A DNA stretch of 49,193 nt from a virus. Under the pieces are notes generated by a model. The model was not told the DNA's origin and made no database searches. It worked only from the letters and a program-made list of their open reading frames with translations. Each line of letters opens with the position of its first letter. Positions within the stretch are counted from its first letter, which is position 1. A program made the translations under genes and the position numbers. The stretch is taken from the IMG/VR virus record IMGVR_UViG_3300021976_000024, positions 1 through 49,193 of that record, one strand, 5' to 3'. Shown piece after piece: positions 14,963 to 20,356 of this stretch.

Positions 14963-15295
14963 ATGGTGACAACGCTGCACGAGATCGGCAAGCGAATTAA
15001 CGGCCTCGGGCCGGACCGGTGGGGTTGGGGTGGGCTCCTGGTGACGGAGACCGCCACCGACGCCGTCGTGCTGCTGTCGATGATATGGAACGACCGGATC
15101 GTCCTGTTGCCACTGAGCAACCCGTTGTCGTGGGAATACGGCTGGTGCTACGACAAGGCTGGCCGCGCCGGACTGATGGCGGCGCTGGTGTGGGATCCCG
15201 ACACGGAGGATGAACCACTCGGCTTCAAGAAGCGGGTCACGGCGCTGAACCTGCCGCCACGGACGGCTGGGGGTAGGGCCCAGACCGTCCAGTGA
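14963..15295 (+). CDS. Hypothetical protein
   Basis: 110 residues from ATG 14963, with GAAGGGA seven bases upstream. A tryptophan-rich beta protein (WGWGGLLVTETATDAVVLLSMIWNDRIVLLPL) followed by a helical middle and a basic end. The first gene after the palindrome at 14839 and hence probably under its control. No family recognised. Its stop lies in the loop of the hairpin at 15273-15324. Confidence 0.6.
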   Translation: MVTTLHEIGKRINGLGPDRWGWGGLLVTETATDAVVLLSMIWNDRIVLLPLSNPLSWEYGWCYDKAGRAGLMAALVWDPDTEDEPLGFKKRVTALNLPPRTAGGRAQTVQ

Positions 15296-15324
15296 AGATG
15301 GGTGGGCGGAGGTCTGGGCCCTAC
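15273..15324 (+). terminator. 14-bp inverted repeat across the stop codon
   Basis: GTAGGGCCCAGACC (15273-15286) is perfectly complementary to GGTCTGGGCCCTAC (15311-15324). The TGA at 15293-15295 lies inside the 24-base loop. No U-run follows. It is probably a terminator or 3'-end stabiliser, although terminating ribosomes would compete with folding. Confidence 0.5.
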
Positions 15325-15401
15325 ACCCGGCGGGGGATCGCGAGGCCAGCCCGCGCATCCCCGGTCCCCACCGGGATACGCGAACAGTACAACAGCCACG
15401 A

Positions 15402-15773
15402 ATGGGGTTACTAGTGAACGACGACATCCGGACCGCCGACAACGACACGTTCAACGTGGCGCTGGGGGCGCGGCTGCGGCAGCTCAGACAGCGCCATGGG
15501 CTGACGCGCCACGATGTCGAACACCAGACCGGTGGTGCCATCAAATGCACGGTGCTCGGCTCGTACGAGCGGGCTGAGCGCGAGCCGGGGATCCGCCGGC
15601 TCCTACAGCTGGCCACGCTCTACGACGTGTCGGTCGACGACCTTCTCCGCGGCCTCGACGACAATCCGCCCGTCCGGTCAACGGCCATGGCCGACCGTGT
15701 CGCCACGCTAGCCACGGAGCTGCTGGACATCGCCGGCGAACTGCGCGACATGACCGGTCGGGGGGACGTGTGA
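15402..15773 (+). CDS. BldD-like XRE transcriptional regulator
   Basis: 123 residues from ATG 15402; a GTG at 15414 is an alternative. The helix-turn-helix domain (GARLRQLRQRHGLTRHDVEH ... VLGSYERAEREPGIRRLLQLATLYDVSVDDLL, about residues 22-84) strongly resembles the N-terminal domain of Streptomyces BldD, including the VLGSYERAER signature. The C-terminal c-di-GMP-binding domain of BldD is absent; instead there is a short helical tail. A CGAACAGT motif lies 14 bases upstream (15381-15388), which suggests control by the lysogeny circuit or by itself. It may interfere with host developmental regulation; that is inference. Confidence 0.78.
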   Translation: MGLLVNDDIRTADNDTFNVALGARLRQLRQRHGLTRHDVEHQTGGAIKCTVLGSYERAEREPGIRRLLQLATLYDVSVDDLLRGLDDNPPVRSTAMADRVATLATELLDIAGELRDMTGRGDV

Positions 15774-16084
15774 GCGAGCGCATCGTCTGCCCGTGGTGCG
15801 GCGGCGCCGGCATGCTCGCGCCGATGGGGTGCGACGGCTGCGACGGCGAGGGCACTTTGCTTACCGCGAGGCCGTGGCCGGAGATGACGGCGACGATGGG
15901 GCGTGCCAAGTGTCCGGCGTGCGAAGCTGTCGGCCTGATGGAGGGAGAGTGGCGCCTGGAGACCGTGCCACCGGAGGACTACCAGGTGGGCCGCTACACG
16001 CTGACGCGCAAGGAGACCGCGCACTGGTGGCCGTGGGCGGTCTGTGGTGGCTGTAAGCGCGAGTGGAAGGCAGCGATCGGATGA
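15770..16084 (+). CDS. Zinc-knuckle protein
   Basis: 104 residues from GTG 15770 (GTGA overlap). Four CxxC pairs: CPWC near 7, CDGC near 21, CPAC near 48 and CGGC near 92. The first two with the GxG spacing (CGGAGM ... CDGCDGEGT) look like half of a DnaJ-type zinc domain. Probably binds nucleic acid or protein. First of four consecutive cysteine-knuckle genes. Confidence 0.65.
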   Translation: MSERIVCPWCGGAGMLAPMGCDGCDGEGTLLTARPWPEMTATMGRAKCPACEAVGLMEGEWRLETVPPEDYQVGRYTLTRKETAHWWPWAVCGGCKREWKAAIG

Positions 16085-16284
16085 GCAGCACACGCAAGGC
16101 CCGGAAGTTCCGACAGCGCCCCGCCGCGGGGGTGAAGCCCGCGCCTCCCCGCGGCAGGCCGTGCGACGAGTGTGGGCAGCCGCTCCAGGCTCACCCGCGC
16201 TGCACGGTCTGCGACCTGTTCGTCTGGTGCACGGACCCGCGCTCGATCGAGCGTCGGCACATGGATTGCCCGGTGTCGCAGTGA
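16081..16284 (+). CDS. Small basic zinc-finger protein
   Basis: 67 residues from ATG 16081 (ATGA overlap). A very basic N-terminus (MSSTRKARKFRQRP) precedes a zinc ribbon with CDECGQ and CTVCDL pairs and a later HMDCP. Likely nucleic-acid binding. The stop overlaps the next GTG. Confidence 0.6.
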   Translation: MSSTRKARKFRQRPAAGVKPAPPRGRPCDECGQPLQAHPRCTVCDLFVWCTDPRSIERRHMDCPVSQ

Positions 16285-16670
16285 GCGACGACAAGAACAA
16301 CATCCTGCCGCCGGGCATGCGCGAGATGCCGATGCCGCCGGGACTCGCTGAGGCTATCGCGGCCCACGAGAAGGCCCGGCTGGAGGAGAAGCCACCGCGC
16401 CGCCGATGGTGGCGTCGCCGTCACCCCGAGCGGTGGTACGCCGTGCCGGATGACTTGATCGGCGGTTGGTGTGTCATGACGGCCGACAAGCGACCGAGCG
16501 AAGTCGTGCCGGGCGACGGGGTGGTGCAGATCGCTGACTTCGTCAGCATGGCCGACGCTCGCTACGTCGCCCGACTGCACAACCGCCGCCGCCGGCTGCC
16601 ATGGTGGGCCGCCGTGGAGTCGTTCGTGATCGGCGGGTTGGCGTCACTCGTGATGCAGTGGCTGTGGTGA
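16281..16670 (+). CDS. Hypothetical protein with C-terminal membrane helix
   Basis: 129 residues from GTG 16281. The N-terminus is Pro/Met-rich (ILPPGMREMPMPPG), followed by an Arg/Trp-rich patch (RRRWWRRRHPERWY). The last 20 residues (AAVESFVIGGLASLVMQWLW) form a weak membrane helix. Probably attached to the inner face of the membrane. No family recognised. Confidence 0.58.
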   Translation: MSDDKNNILPPGMREMPMPPGLAEAIAAHEKARLEEKPPRRRWWRRRHPERWYAVPDDLIGGWCVMTADKRPSEVVPGDGVVQIADFVSMADARYVARLHNRRRRLPWWAAVESFVIGGLASLVMQWLW

Positions 16671-16963
16671 CCTCCCGCCTCGTCGACCACACACCGGTGT
16701 GGGCGCCGGCGCAGCTGGCCACCGACCTTGAGGGCAACACCGCGCCCGGCTGGGAGTGCGTGCACCAACTGGAGAACGGCAACGGCTACTGCGGCGGCAA
16801 CGTGTTCCGGATCGAGGACGCGGTCGGGGATCACTGCACGCACGTGTATGAGACGCCAGACAGCTTCACCTGCCCCCGATGCGGCGCGACGTCCCACCAC
16901 CCGATGGACGTCAAGGAGGGCTACTGCGGCCGGTGCCACGACTGGACGGGGGAGGGAGCATGA
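16667..16963 (+). CDS. Zinc-ribbon protein
   Basis: 98 residues from GTG 16667 (GTGA overlap). CPRCGATSHH near residue 70 and CGRCHDWTG near 89 form a typical four-Cys zinc ribbon; further Cys and His lie earlier (WECVHQLENGNGYCGGN). Probably nucleic-acid or protein binding. Coupled to the next gene by an overlap. Confidence 0.6.
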   Translation: MTSRLVDHTPVWAPAQLATDLEGNTAPGWECVHQLENGNGYCGGNVFRIEDAVGDHCTHVYETPDSFTCPRCGATSHHPMDVKEGYCGRCHDWTGEGA

Positions 16964-17199
16964 CCGAGTCGAAGGAGGAGGCGCGCAAGGCACACCGGAT
17001 GGGCTGGAACCTCCGATGCAACGCCTGCGGGACGTACGGTGCCCTGTGGGTGCCGAACGAACGGCCCGGCTGGGGCTCGCTGGCGATGTGTCCAGAGTGC
17101 AAGGCCGACCTCGATGCTGAGTACCGCCGCCACCACAACGCCTTGAGGATCCTGCGAGCCGTCAACTTCGAGCAGGAACCCGAGGGTGAGGGATCGTGA
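16960..17199 (+). CDS. Zinc-ribbon protein
   Basis: 79 residues from ATG 16960. CNACGTYG (near residue 20) and CPECKADLD (near 44) are the two halves of a zinc ribbon. It is preceded by a charged helix and followed by a helical tail. Similar in plan to its two neighbours, so these genes may have arisen by duplication, although identity between them is low. Confidence 0.62.
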   Translation: MTESKEEARKAHRMGWNLRCNACGTYGALWVPNERPGWGSLAMCPECKADLDAEYRRHHNALRILRAVNFEQEPEGEGS

Positions 17200-17342
17200 C
17201 CGGAAACGAGCTGGCGCGCCTTCTGGCGCAAGAGGTTCTGGACCGGCACGCCAACCACGTCGGAACCCACTACGAGGGCTGCTGGCGCAACCACCTCGGT
17301 TGCTTCGCCAAGTTGATGCTGGACACCCTGGGGGCACCGTGA
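17196..17342 (+). CDS. Small hypothetical protein
   Basis: 48 residues from GTG 17196, overlapping the previous TGA: VTGNELARLLAQEVLDRHAN..., helical, with two Cys and several His (HYEGCWRNHLGCFAK) that could hold a metal. Found by following the overlap chain; its stop overlaps the next GTG. Confidence 0.55.
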   Translation: MTGNELARLLAQEVLDRHANHVGTHYEGCWRNHLGCFAKLMLDTLGAP

Positions 17343-17518
17343 CTGATCGCTGGAGTGCGCCCTTAGTCCGACAAGAGATCTCCACGCGACACCCCGAGGA
17401 CTACATCCTCGTCAACACCGAGGACGGCACCGCGTGGCAGCTCCAGCGGGATGCGTCATGGAAGCGCGTGCAGCTACCAGGCGACCTCCTCGCCCAACTA
17501 CGAAGCTTGCTGGAATGA
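17339..17518 (+). CDS. Small hypothetical protein
   Basis: 59 residues from GTG 17339. Short beta-rich start (YILVNTEDGTAWQLQRD) and a helical end (DLLAQLRSLLE). Last gene of the plus-strand run; a strong terminator follows at once. Confidence 0.55.
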   Translation: MTDRWSAPLVRQEISTRHPEDYILVNTEDGTAWQLQRDASWKRVQLPGDLLAQLRSLLE

Positions 17519-17564
17519 GGGTCTTAATGGGAGGTGCGACTTGCCGCATCTCCCATTAAGACCC
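17519..17564. terminator. Bidirectional terminator between converging operons
   Basis: GGGTCTTAATGGGAG (17519-17533) is perfectly complementary to CTCCCATTAAGACCC (17550-17564), a 15-bp stem with a 16-base loop. Plus-strand and minus-strand genes converge here, ending at 17518 and 17574. Its symmetry suits termination from both sides. Confidence 0.8.
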
Positions 17565-17573
17565 CGATAGGGA

Positions 17574-17774
17574 TCAGTCTTGCTGGACCCACCCCGTCCA
17601 CCAGCAGAGGACGCACCACCCGTCGGGGCAGCGCACCAGCGGGCCGGGCAGGGTGTTCAGCCATCGGAGCCCGTGGTCTTCGGAGCGGACCCTGCCGGTC
17701 GATGTCCGGCATGGTCGGCCGGGCTGAGCCTGGCAGGTGCGCGCCGGGCACACCACGTCGATGGGCCTGGTCAT
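17574..17774 (-). CDS. Actinophage-type zinc-finger protein
   Basis: 66 residues from ATG 17774. CPARTCQAQPGRPCRTSTGR followed by a His-x4-Arg-like segment (DHGLRW) fits a pattern common in small proteins of actinobacteria and their phages (Cys, Ala-x-Pro-Gly-x-Pro-Cys, His). A second Cys/Trp-rich part follows (CPDGWCVLCWW). Probably nucleic-acid binding. Confidence 0.65.
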   Translation of the reverse strand: MTRPIDVVCPARTCQAQPGRPCRTSTGRVRSEDHGLRWLNTLPGPLVRCPDGWCVLCWWTGWVQQD

Positions 17775-17775
17775 G

Positions 17776-18306
17776 TCACCACCAGTCCCAACGATGGACG
17801 CTCTGTAGGTCGACCTTGCTGACCACGCGGAGCCCGTGGGCCGCGTAGTCGTGCAGAAAGTTCCATGGGCCGATCGGCCCCTCGATGGGCTCGGTCCAGT
17901 CGACGGTGACGATGGCCTGCCGGGACCAGACCCTCAGCCGCTCCATCGCGTAGTCGAGGTCCGACGGCCGGATGTGCATCAGCACCTCGACGGCGATCAC
18001 GAGGTCGCAGAAGTGGTCCGGCTCCCAGTCCAGCAGGTCGGTCTCGATCAGCTCGACGTGGCCGGGGAGGGTCTTGCGCGCGTACGCCAGCCGGGCCGGC
18101 GACAAGTCGATGCCGGTGTATGTGGCGTCCGGCCACTTGGTGGTCAGCAGGCTGGCGATGCGACCCGTACCGACGCCCACCTCCAAGATGGAGGTGGGCG
18201 TCAGGTCTGCGACAGCGTCGAGCAGCGCCGCCTCTTGGCGGCCGTGCACGCGCTTGACGGGGTCCGCCGGCTTATCGCGCCAGTACTCCCGCGGGTTGTA
18301 GGTCAC
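17776..18306 (-). CDS. SAM-dependent methyltransferase (class I)
   Basis: 176 residues from GTG 18306, overlapping the TGA upstream. ILEVGVGTGRIASLL (about residue 40) is motif I; YTGIDLSPARLAYAR is the ribose-binding strand 2 region; DLVIAVEVLMHIRPSDLDYAM is motif IV and its following helix. The last part is shortened compared with most class I enzymes. The substrate is unknown; it is unrelated to the DNA methyltransferase at 1428 and different from the one at 13227. Confidence 0.8.
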   Translation of the reverse strand: MTYNPREYWRDKPADPVKRVHGRQEAALLDAVADLTPTSILEVGVGTGRIASLLTTKWPDATYTGIDLSPARLAYARKTLPGHVELIETDLLDWEPDHFCDLVIAVEVLMHIRPSDLDYAMERLRVWSRQAIVTVDWTEPIEGPIGPWNFLHDYAAHGLRVVSKVDLQSVHRWDWW

Positions 18307-18599
18307 TCCGCCTCCCGCCCCATCTCTGCGGTCTGTTGCCGGGACTCGAAGCACTCGATGCACCCGCAGATCCACAACGCGATGATCATGCGACCAGTGA
18401 GCGTCCAGCCGAGCACGAGGGTACGCCGGCCGTACTCGTCACCCGCGGACCACACCGGCAGGAGGGTTCGCCAACCGTGCCAGTACCAGTCCGGTCCCCA
18501 CACCCACACCCGGCCGATCTTGCGGTGCTTGGGCGAGTCGCAGCAGTACTTGTCGCCGACGATGATGGCGCCCTGATCGGGACACCAGGTGTGGCTCAC
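18303..18599 (-). CDS. Hypothetical protein
   Basis: 98 residues from ATG 18599 (overlap with the upstream TGA). Rich in Cys and Trp: MSHTWCPDQG, DKYCCDSPKH, VWVWGPDWYWHGW. A hydrophobic stretch near the end (GRMIIALWICGCIECF) may insert in the membrane. A metal-binding N-terminus is likely. No family recognised. Confidence 0.58.
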   Translation of the reverse strand: MSHTWCPDQGAIIVGDKYCCDSPKHRKIGRVWVWGPDWYWHGWRTLLPVWSAGDEYGRRTLVLGWTLTGRMIIALWICGCIECFESRQQTAEMGREAE

Positions 18600-18841
18600 T
18601 CGATCACCCGCGCCGCGGGCCGGCGGCCGTTCGGCGACCGCTCGTACGGGTGTTGCAGGTTGACCTCGTCGGCGTAGTCGTCGGCGATGAAGAAGATGCT
18701 GTCCTCGCCGTCCTTGAGCTCTTCGATCTGGACGTCACGGACGGTGGCCAGGTGGAGCGTCTTCGTCTGCGCTTCCTTGGCGTTGCGGGCGACGACGTAC
18801 CAGCTGCGGGTGACGCGGTATCGCTTGTACTGGCCTGCCAC
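18596..18841 (-). CDS. Hypothetical protein
   Basis: 81 residues from GTG 18841, with GGAGGACCCCC immediately upstream. The N-terminal YKRYRVTRSWYVVARNAKEAQ and LATVRDVQIEELKDGEDSIF resemble the small beta-alpha-beta domain seen in many host and phage proteins of unknown function (DpnD/PcfM-like). A longer reading would pass through the tRNA-His gene and is rejected. Confidence 0.6.
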   Translation of the reverse strand: MAGQYKRYRVTRSWYVVARNAKEAQTKTLHLATVRDVQIEELKDGEDSIFFIADDYADEVNLQHPYERSPNGRRPAARVIE

Positions 18842-18871
18842 GGGGGTCCTCCACGGTGTTGGGGGTACAGC

Positions 18872-18905
18872 GCTGGGCCGGGGCCTTCCCTGGCCCCGGC
18901 CCAGC
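18872..18905 (-). terminator. 14-bp hairpin 3' of the tRNA cluster
   Basis: GCTGGGCCGGGGCC (18872-18885) pairs perfectly with GGCCCCGGCCCAGC (18892-18905), with a six-base loop. On the minus strand it follows the tRNA-His 3' end by about 15 bases and precedes the 18841 gene. Probably the 3' boundary of the tRNA transcript, or a processing site. Confidence 0.65.
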
Positions 18906-18920
18906 TTGTCTGTGTTTGTA

Positions 18921-18991
18921 ATTAGCGGCCGGGACTTGAACCCGGACCCACGGCTCCACAAGCCGATGCTCTGCCATTGAGCTATCGCTAG
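18921..18991 (-). tRNA. tRNA-His (GTG)
   Basis: Standard order and spacing. The D-arm is GCTC-AATGGCA-GAGC, the anticodon arm TCGGC-TTGTGGA-GCCGT with anticodon GTG, and the T-arm CCGGG-TTCAAGT-CCCGG. The acceptor stem pairs over five inner positions (TAGCG/CGCTA), but positions 1-72 (C/A) and 7-66 (A/C) do not match. T27-T43 also mismatches. No G at -1, which histidyl-tRNA synthetase usually needs, is encoded, and CCA is not encoded. Probably functional but slightly degenerate. It reads CAC and CAT codons. Confidence 0.78.
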
Positions 18992-19076
18992 ACACAGGGT
19001 CATCGTCTTTCAGGGACGACTCCCAGTACACCCGTCCGCACATCGGTAACGCTTGGGCCACACCTAGTTCTTAGGT

Positions 19077-19145
19077 CCCGACGAGCTGCCATTGCTCCAC
19101 CCCGCCACGTGGAGGCGGGAGCCGGACTTGAACCGGCATCTTCGG
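19077..19145 (-). tRNA. Permuted tRNA B (initiator-Met-like scaffold), 3' half before 5' half
   Basis: Read on the minus strand. The 3' half comes first: CCGA (anticodon stem), AGAT (variable loop), GCCGG-TTCAAGT-CCGGC (T-arm), TCCCGCC (acceptor), T, then encoded CCA at 19110-19112. Three bases later the 5' half begins: GGCGGGG (acceptor), TG, GAGC-AATGGCA-GCTC (D-arm), G, TCGGG (anticodon stem). Acceptor strands pair 7/7 (one G-T) and anticodon stem 4/5. The 5' half closely resembles initiator tRNA. The anticodon loop is open; its outer flanks GGTGTGG (19058-19064) and TCACACC (19152-19158) are complementary. No 7-base loop or sure anticodon can be read. Confidence 0.68.
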
Positions 19146-19180
19146 TTGGGCGGTGTGACGACATCGACCCGACGTGGGGG

Positions 19181-19329
19181 TGCTTGAGGTTGAAGTTGAG
19201 GCGAGACGTTGAGGGTGAATGCTTGCCGGTTGCCTCTGCCAATTGGGCTACCCGCACGCGAGTGCGCGGGGATGGGCTCGAACCACCACTGGACCAGCGA
19301 CGCTGAGATTCAGGTTGAGGTTGAGGTTG
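19181..19329. repeat. TTGAGG-type hexamer repeats beside permuted tRNA A
   Basis: CAGGTTGAGGTTGAGGTTG at 19311-19329 and a looser set (TTGAGG-TTGAAG-TTGAGG, then GTTGAGGG) at 19184-19215 lie on both sides of the permuted tRNA. In the minus-strand transcript these become G-poor CCTCAA repeats, which would stay single-stranded. They may act as flexible linkers or as protein or recombination sites. Confidence 0.6.
19226..19297 (-). tRNA. Permuted tRNA A, 3' half before 5' half
   Basis: Read on the minus strand. The 3' half comes first: CTGGT (anticodon stem), CCAGT (variable loop), GGTGG-TTCGAGC-CCATC (T-arm), CCCGCGC (acceptor), A73. After five bases (CTCGC) the 5' half follows: GTGCGGG (acceptor), TA, D-arm GCC...GGC with AATTGG in the loop, A, ACCGG (anticodon stem). 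Acceptor pairs 7/7 (one G-T), anticodon stem 5/5 (one G-T), and all spacings are those of a normal class I tRNA. The flanks ATTCA (19216-19220) and TGAAT (19308-19312) are complementary and would clamp the two loose loop ends. The anticodon is not certain; CAG occurs in the 3' side flank. Confidence 0.72.
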
Positions 19330-19450
19330 CGCCTTACCCGGCCATCAGGCCGGGGGTATGGGGTCGACGGGTCTTGTATCAGCCCTTCCCCGTCGATCTA
19401 ACCTCGGGCGATGCAGCCACAACAGGGGGGCTTGGCTGACCCGAGCGTCC
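19330..19450. other. Leader of the tRNA locus with a small perfect hairpin
   Basis: CCCGGCC-ATCA-GGCCGGG (19337-19354) is a perfect 7-bp hairpin. The remainder up to the next gene shows no tRNA-like arms and no reading frame with a start signal. There is no clear promoter, so the tRNA cluster may be read through from the 19451 gene and freed by processing. Confidence 0.5.
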
Positions 19451-20191
19451 TCAGACGATGTCGCCGAAGACGAAGTCGAGGACGACCTTACCGTGCGCCA
19501 CCGTAAAGGTCTCGACGGTGTTGGCGGTCTCGCGGGCCCTCTTCACGGCGGCCTGGAGGATCTTGATCCGGTCGAGAAGCTTGCGCTTCTCTTCCCGCGT
19601 GAGGGCGCCGGAGAACTTCACCTGGGTGTACTCGCCGGCCACCACGTCGGCGTTGAACGGCGTCACCTGCGCCGGGTGCTTGTCCGTGGCCGGAGCGAGC
19701 GTGACGGCCTTGAGGGCCTTCACGGTCCGGTTCGACTTCATCTCCGGCGACTCGTACAGCCCTGTGGTCGGGTCGTAGGACCACCGGACGTCGGTCCCGA
19801 GGACGGGTGCCACCTGAACGATGGTGCGCAGGTCGTCGAGTTCCTTCTCCAGGAACAGCAGCTGCGTCGACGGCCCGTCCTCCAGGATGACTGTGTCACC
19901 GATCATGACGTTGGCGCGGGCGCTCATGTTGCCTTCGTGCTTCTCGCCGATGACGTCGATCTTCTCGACCCACGAGTCGACGAGGTCGGCCAGCACGTCC
20001 CTGACCTTGTGCTGGACGGGGTCGTCGATCGCGGGGAGGGTGTCCCCGTCGGCATCCTTGGGCGAGTAGGTCTTCGTCTGGCCCTCGAATAGGGAGGGCG
20101 TCTGCAAGAGTCGCAGCGCCAGCGTGCGCCGCTCCTGGGAGTCCGTCTTGACTCGCCGTTCGACGGCGAGGATGTGGTGCAACTTCGTCAT
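19451..20191 (-). CDS. Conserved-looking hypothetical protein, 246 aa
   Basis: 246 residues from ATG 20191, reading MTKLHHILAVERRVKTDSQE. Mainly helical with a central region VEKIDVIGEKHEGNMSARAN, then LLFLEKELDDLRTIVQ, TDKHPAQVTPFNADVVAGEY, and a coiled-coil-like KLLDRIKILQAAVKRARE. It reads as a well-folded cytoplasmic protein with no nucleotide-binding loop or cysteine motif. It is the only sizeable gene immediately upstream of the tRNA locus on the same strand, so it may be co-transcribed with the permuted tRNAs. An involvement in their maturation is possible but unsupported by any motif. Confidence 0.65.
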   Translation of the reverse strand: MTKLHHILAVERRVKTDSQERRTLALRLLQTPSLFEGQTKTYSPKDADGDTLPAIDDPVQHKVRDVLADLVDSWVEKIDVIGEKHEGNMSARANVMIGDTVILEDGPSTQLLFLEKELDDLRTIVQVAPVLGTDVRWSYDPTTGLYESPEMKSNRTVKALKAVTLAPATDKHPAQVTPFNADVVAGEYTQVKFSGALTREEKRKLLDRIKILQAAVKRARETANTVETFTVAHGKVVLDFVFGDIV

Positions 20192-20356
20192 GGGCGTGGA
20201 CGCTAGCACCGTGCATGGGGGCCGCGGGGGCACTTTTGACGAAGTTGCATTTGTTCGCTGCAAAAAGATTACGAGTTCTTCACACTTCGTCATCGGAACG
20301 CGTAAGGTGCAAACGATCCGCAGGGCCTCAAGACTATCGAAGGGACTAGGCCCGAC
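20192..20356. promoter_or_regulatory. Divergent promoter region
   Basis: A gap between the 19451 gene (minus) and the 20357 gene (plus), less GC-rich than its surroundings. TTGACG at 20236-20241 starts a TTGACGAAGTTGCA motif. The same TGACGAAGTTGCA occurs inverted over the 20191 start codon, and CACTTCGTCA at 20283-20292 is a near copy. GAAGGGAC before ATG 20357 is the ribosome-binding site. No definite -10 box. Confidence 0.45.

Noticed and set aside
18596-19003. Longer form of the 18596 gene
   Set aside because: The extension is a translation of the tRNA-His gene and the hairpin at 18872; GTG 18841 has a good ribosome-binding site.
19108-19257. One tRNA with an intron, made of the 5' half at 19257 and the 3' half at 19145
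   Set aside because: Their acceptor strands (GTGCGGG and TCCCGCC) do not pair, while each pairs perfectly with its immediate neighbour in permuted order. The insert is also too short for a group I intron.
18921-19312. tmRNA or permuted two-piece tmRNA
   Set aside because: Unit B has a full four-base-pair D-stem and both units have normal class I spacing; no tag reading frame ending in alanines or pseudoknots are visible.
20181-20190. AACTTCGTCA as an operator
   Set aside because: It is the start of the 19451 coding sequence (Met-Thr-Lys-Leu); similarity to the operator candidates may be due to codons alone.
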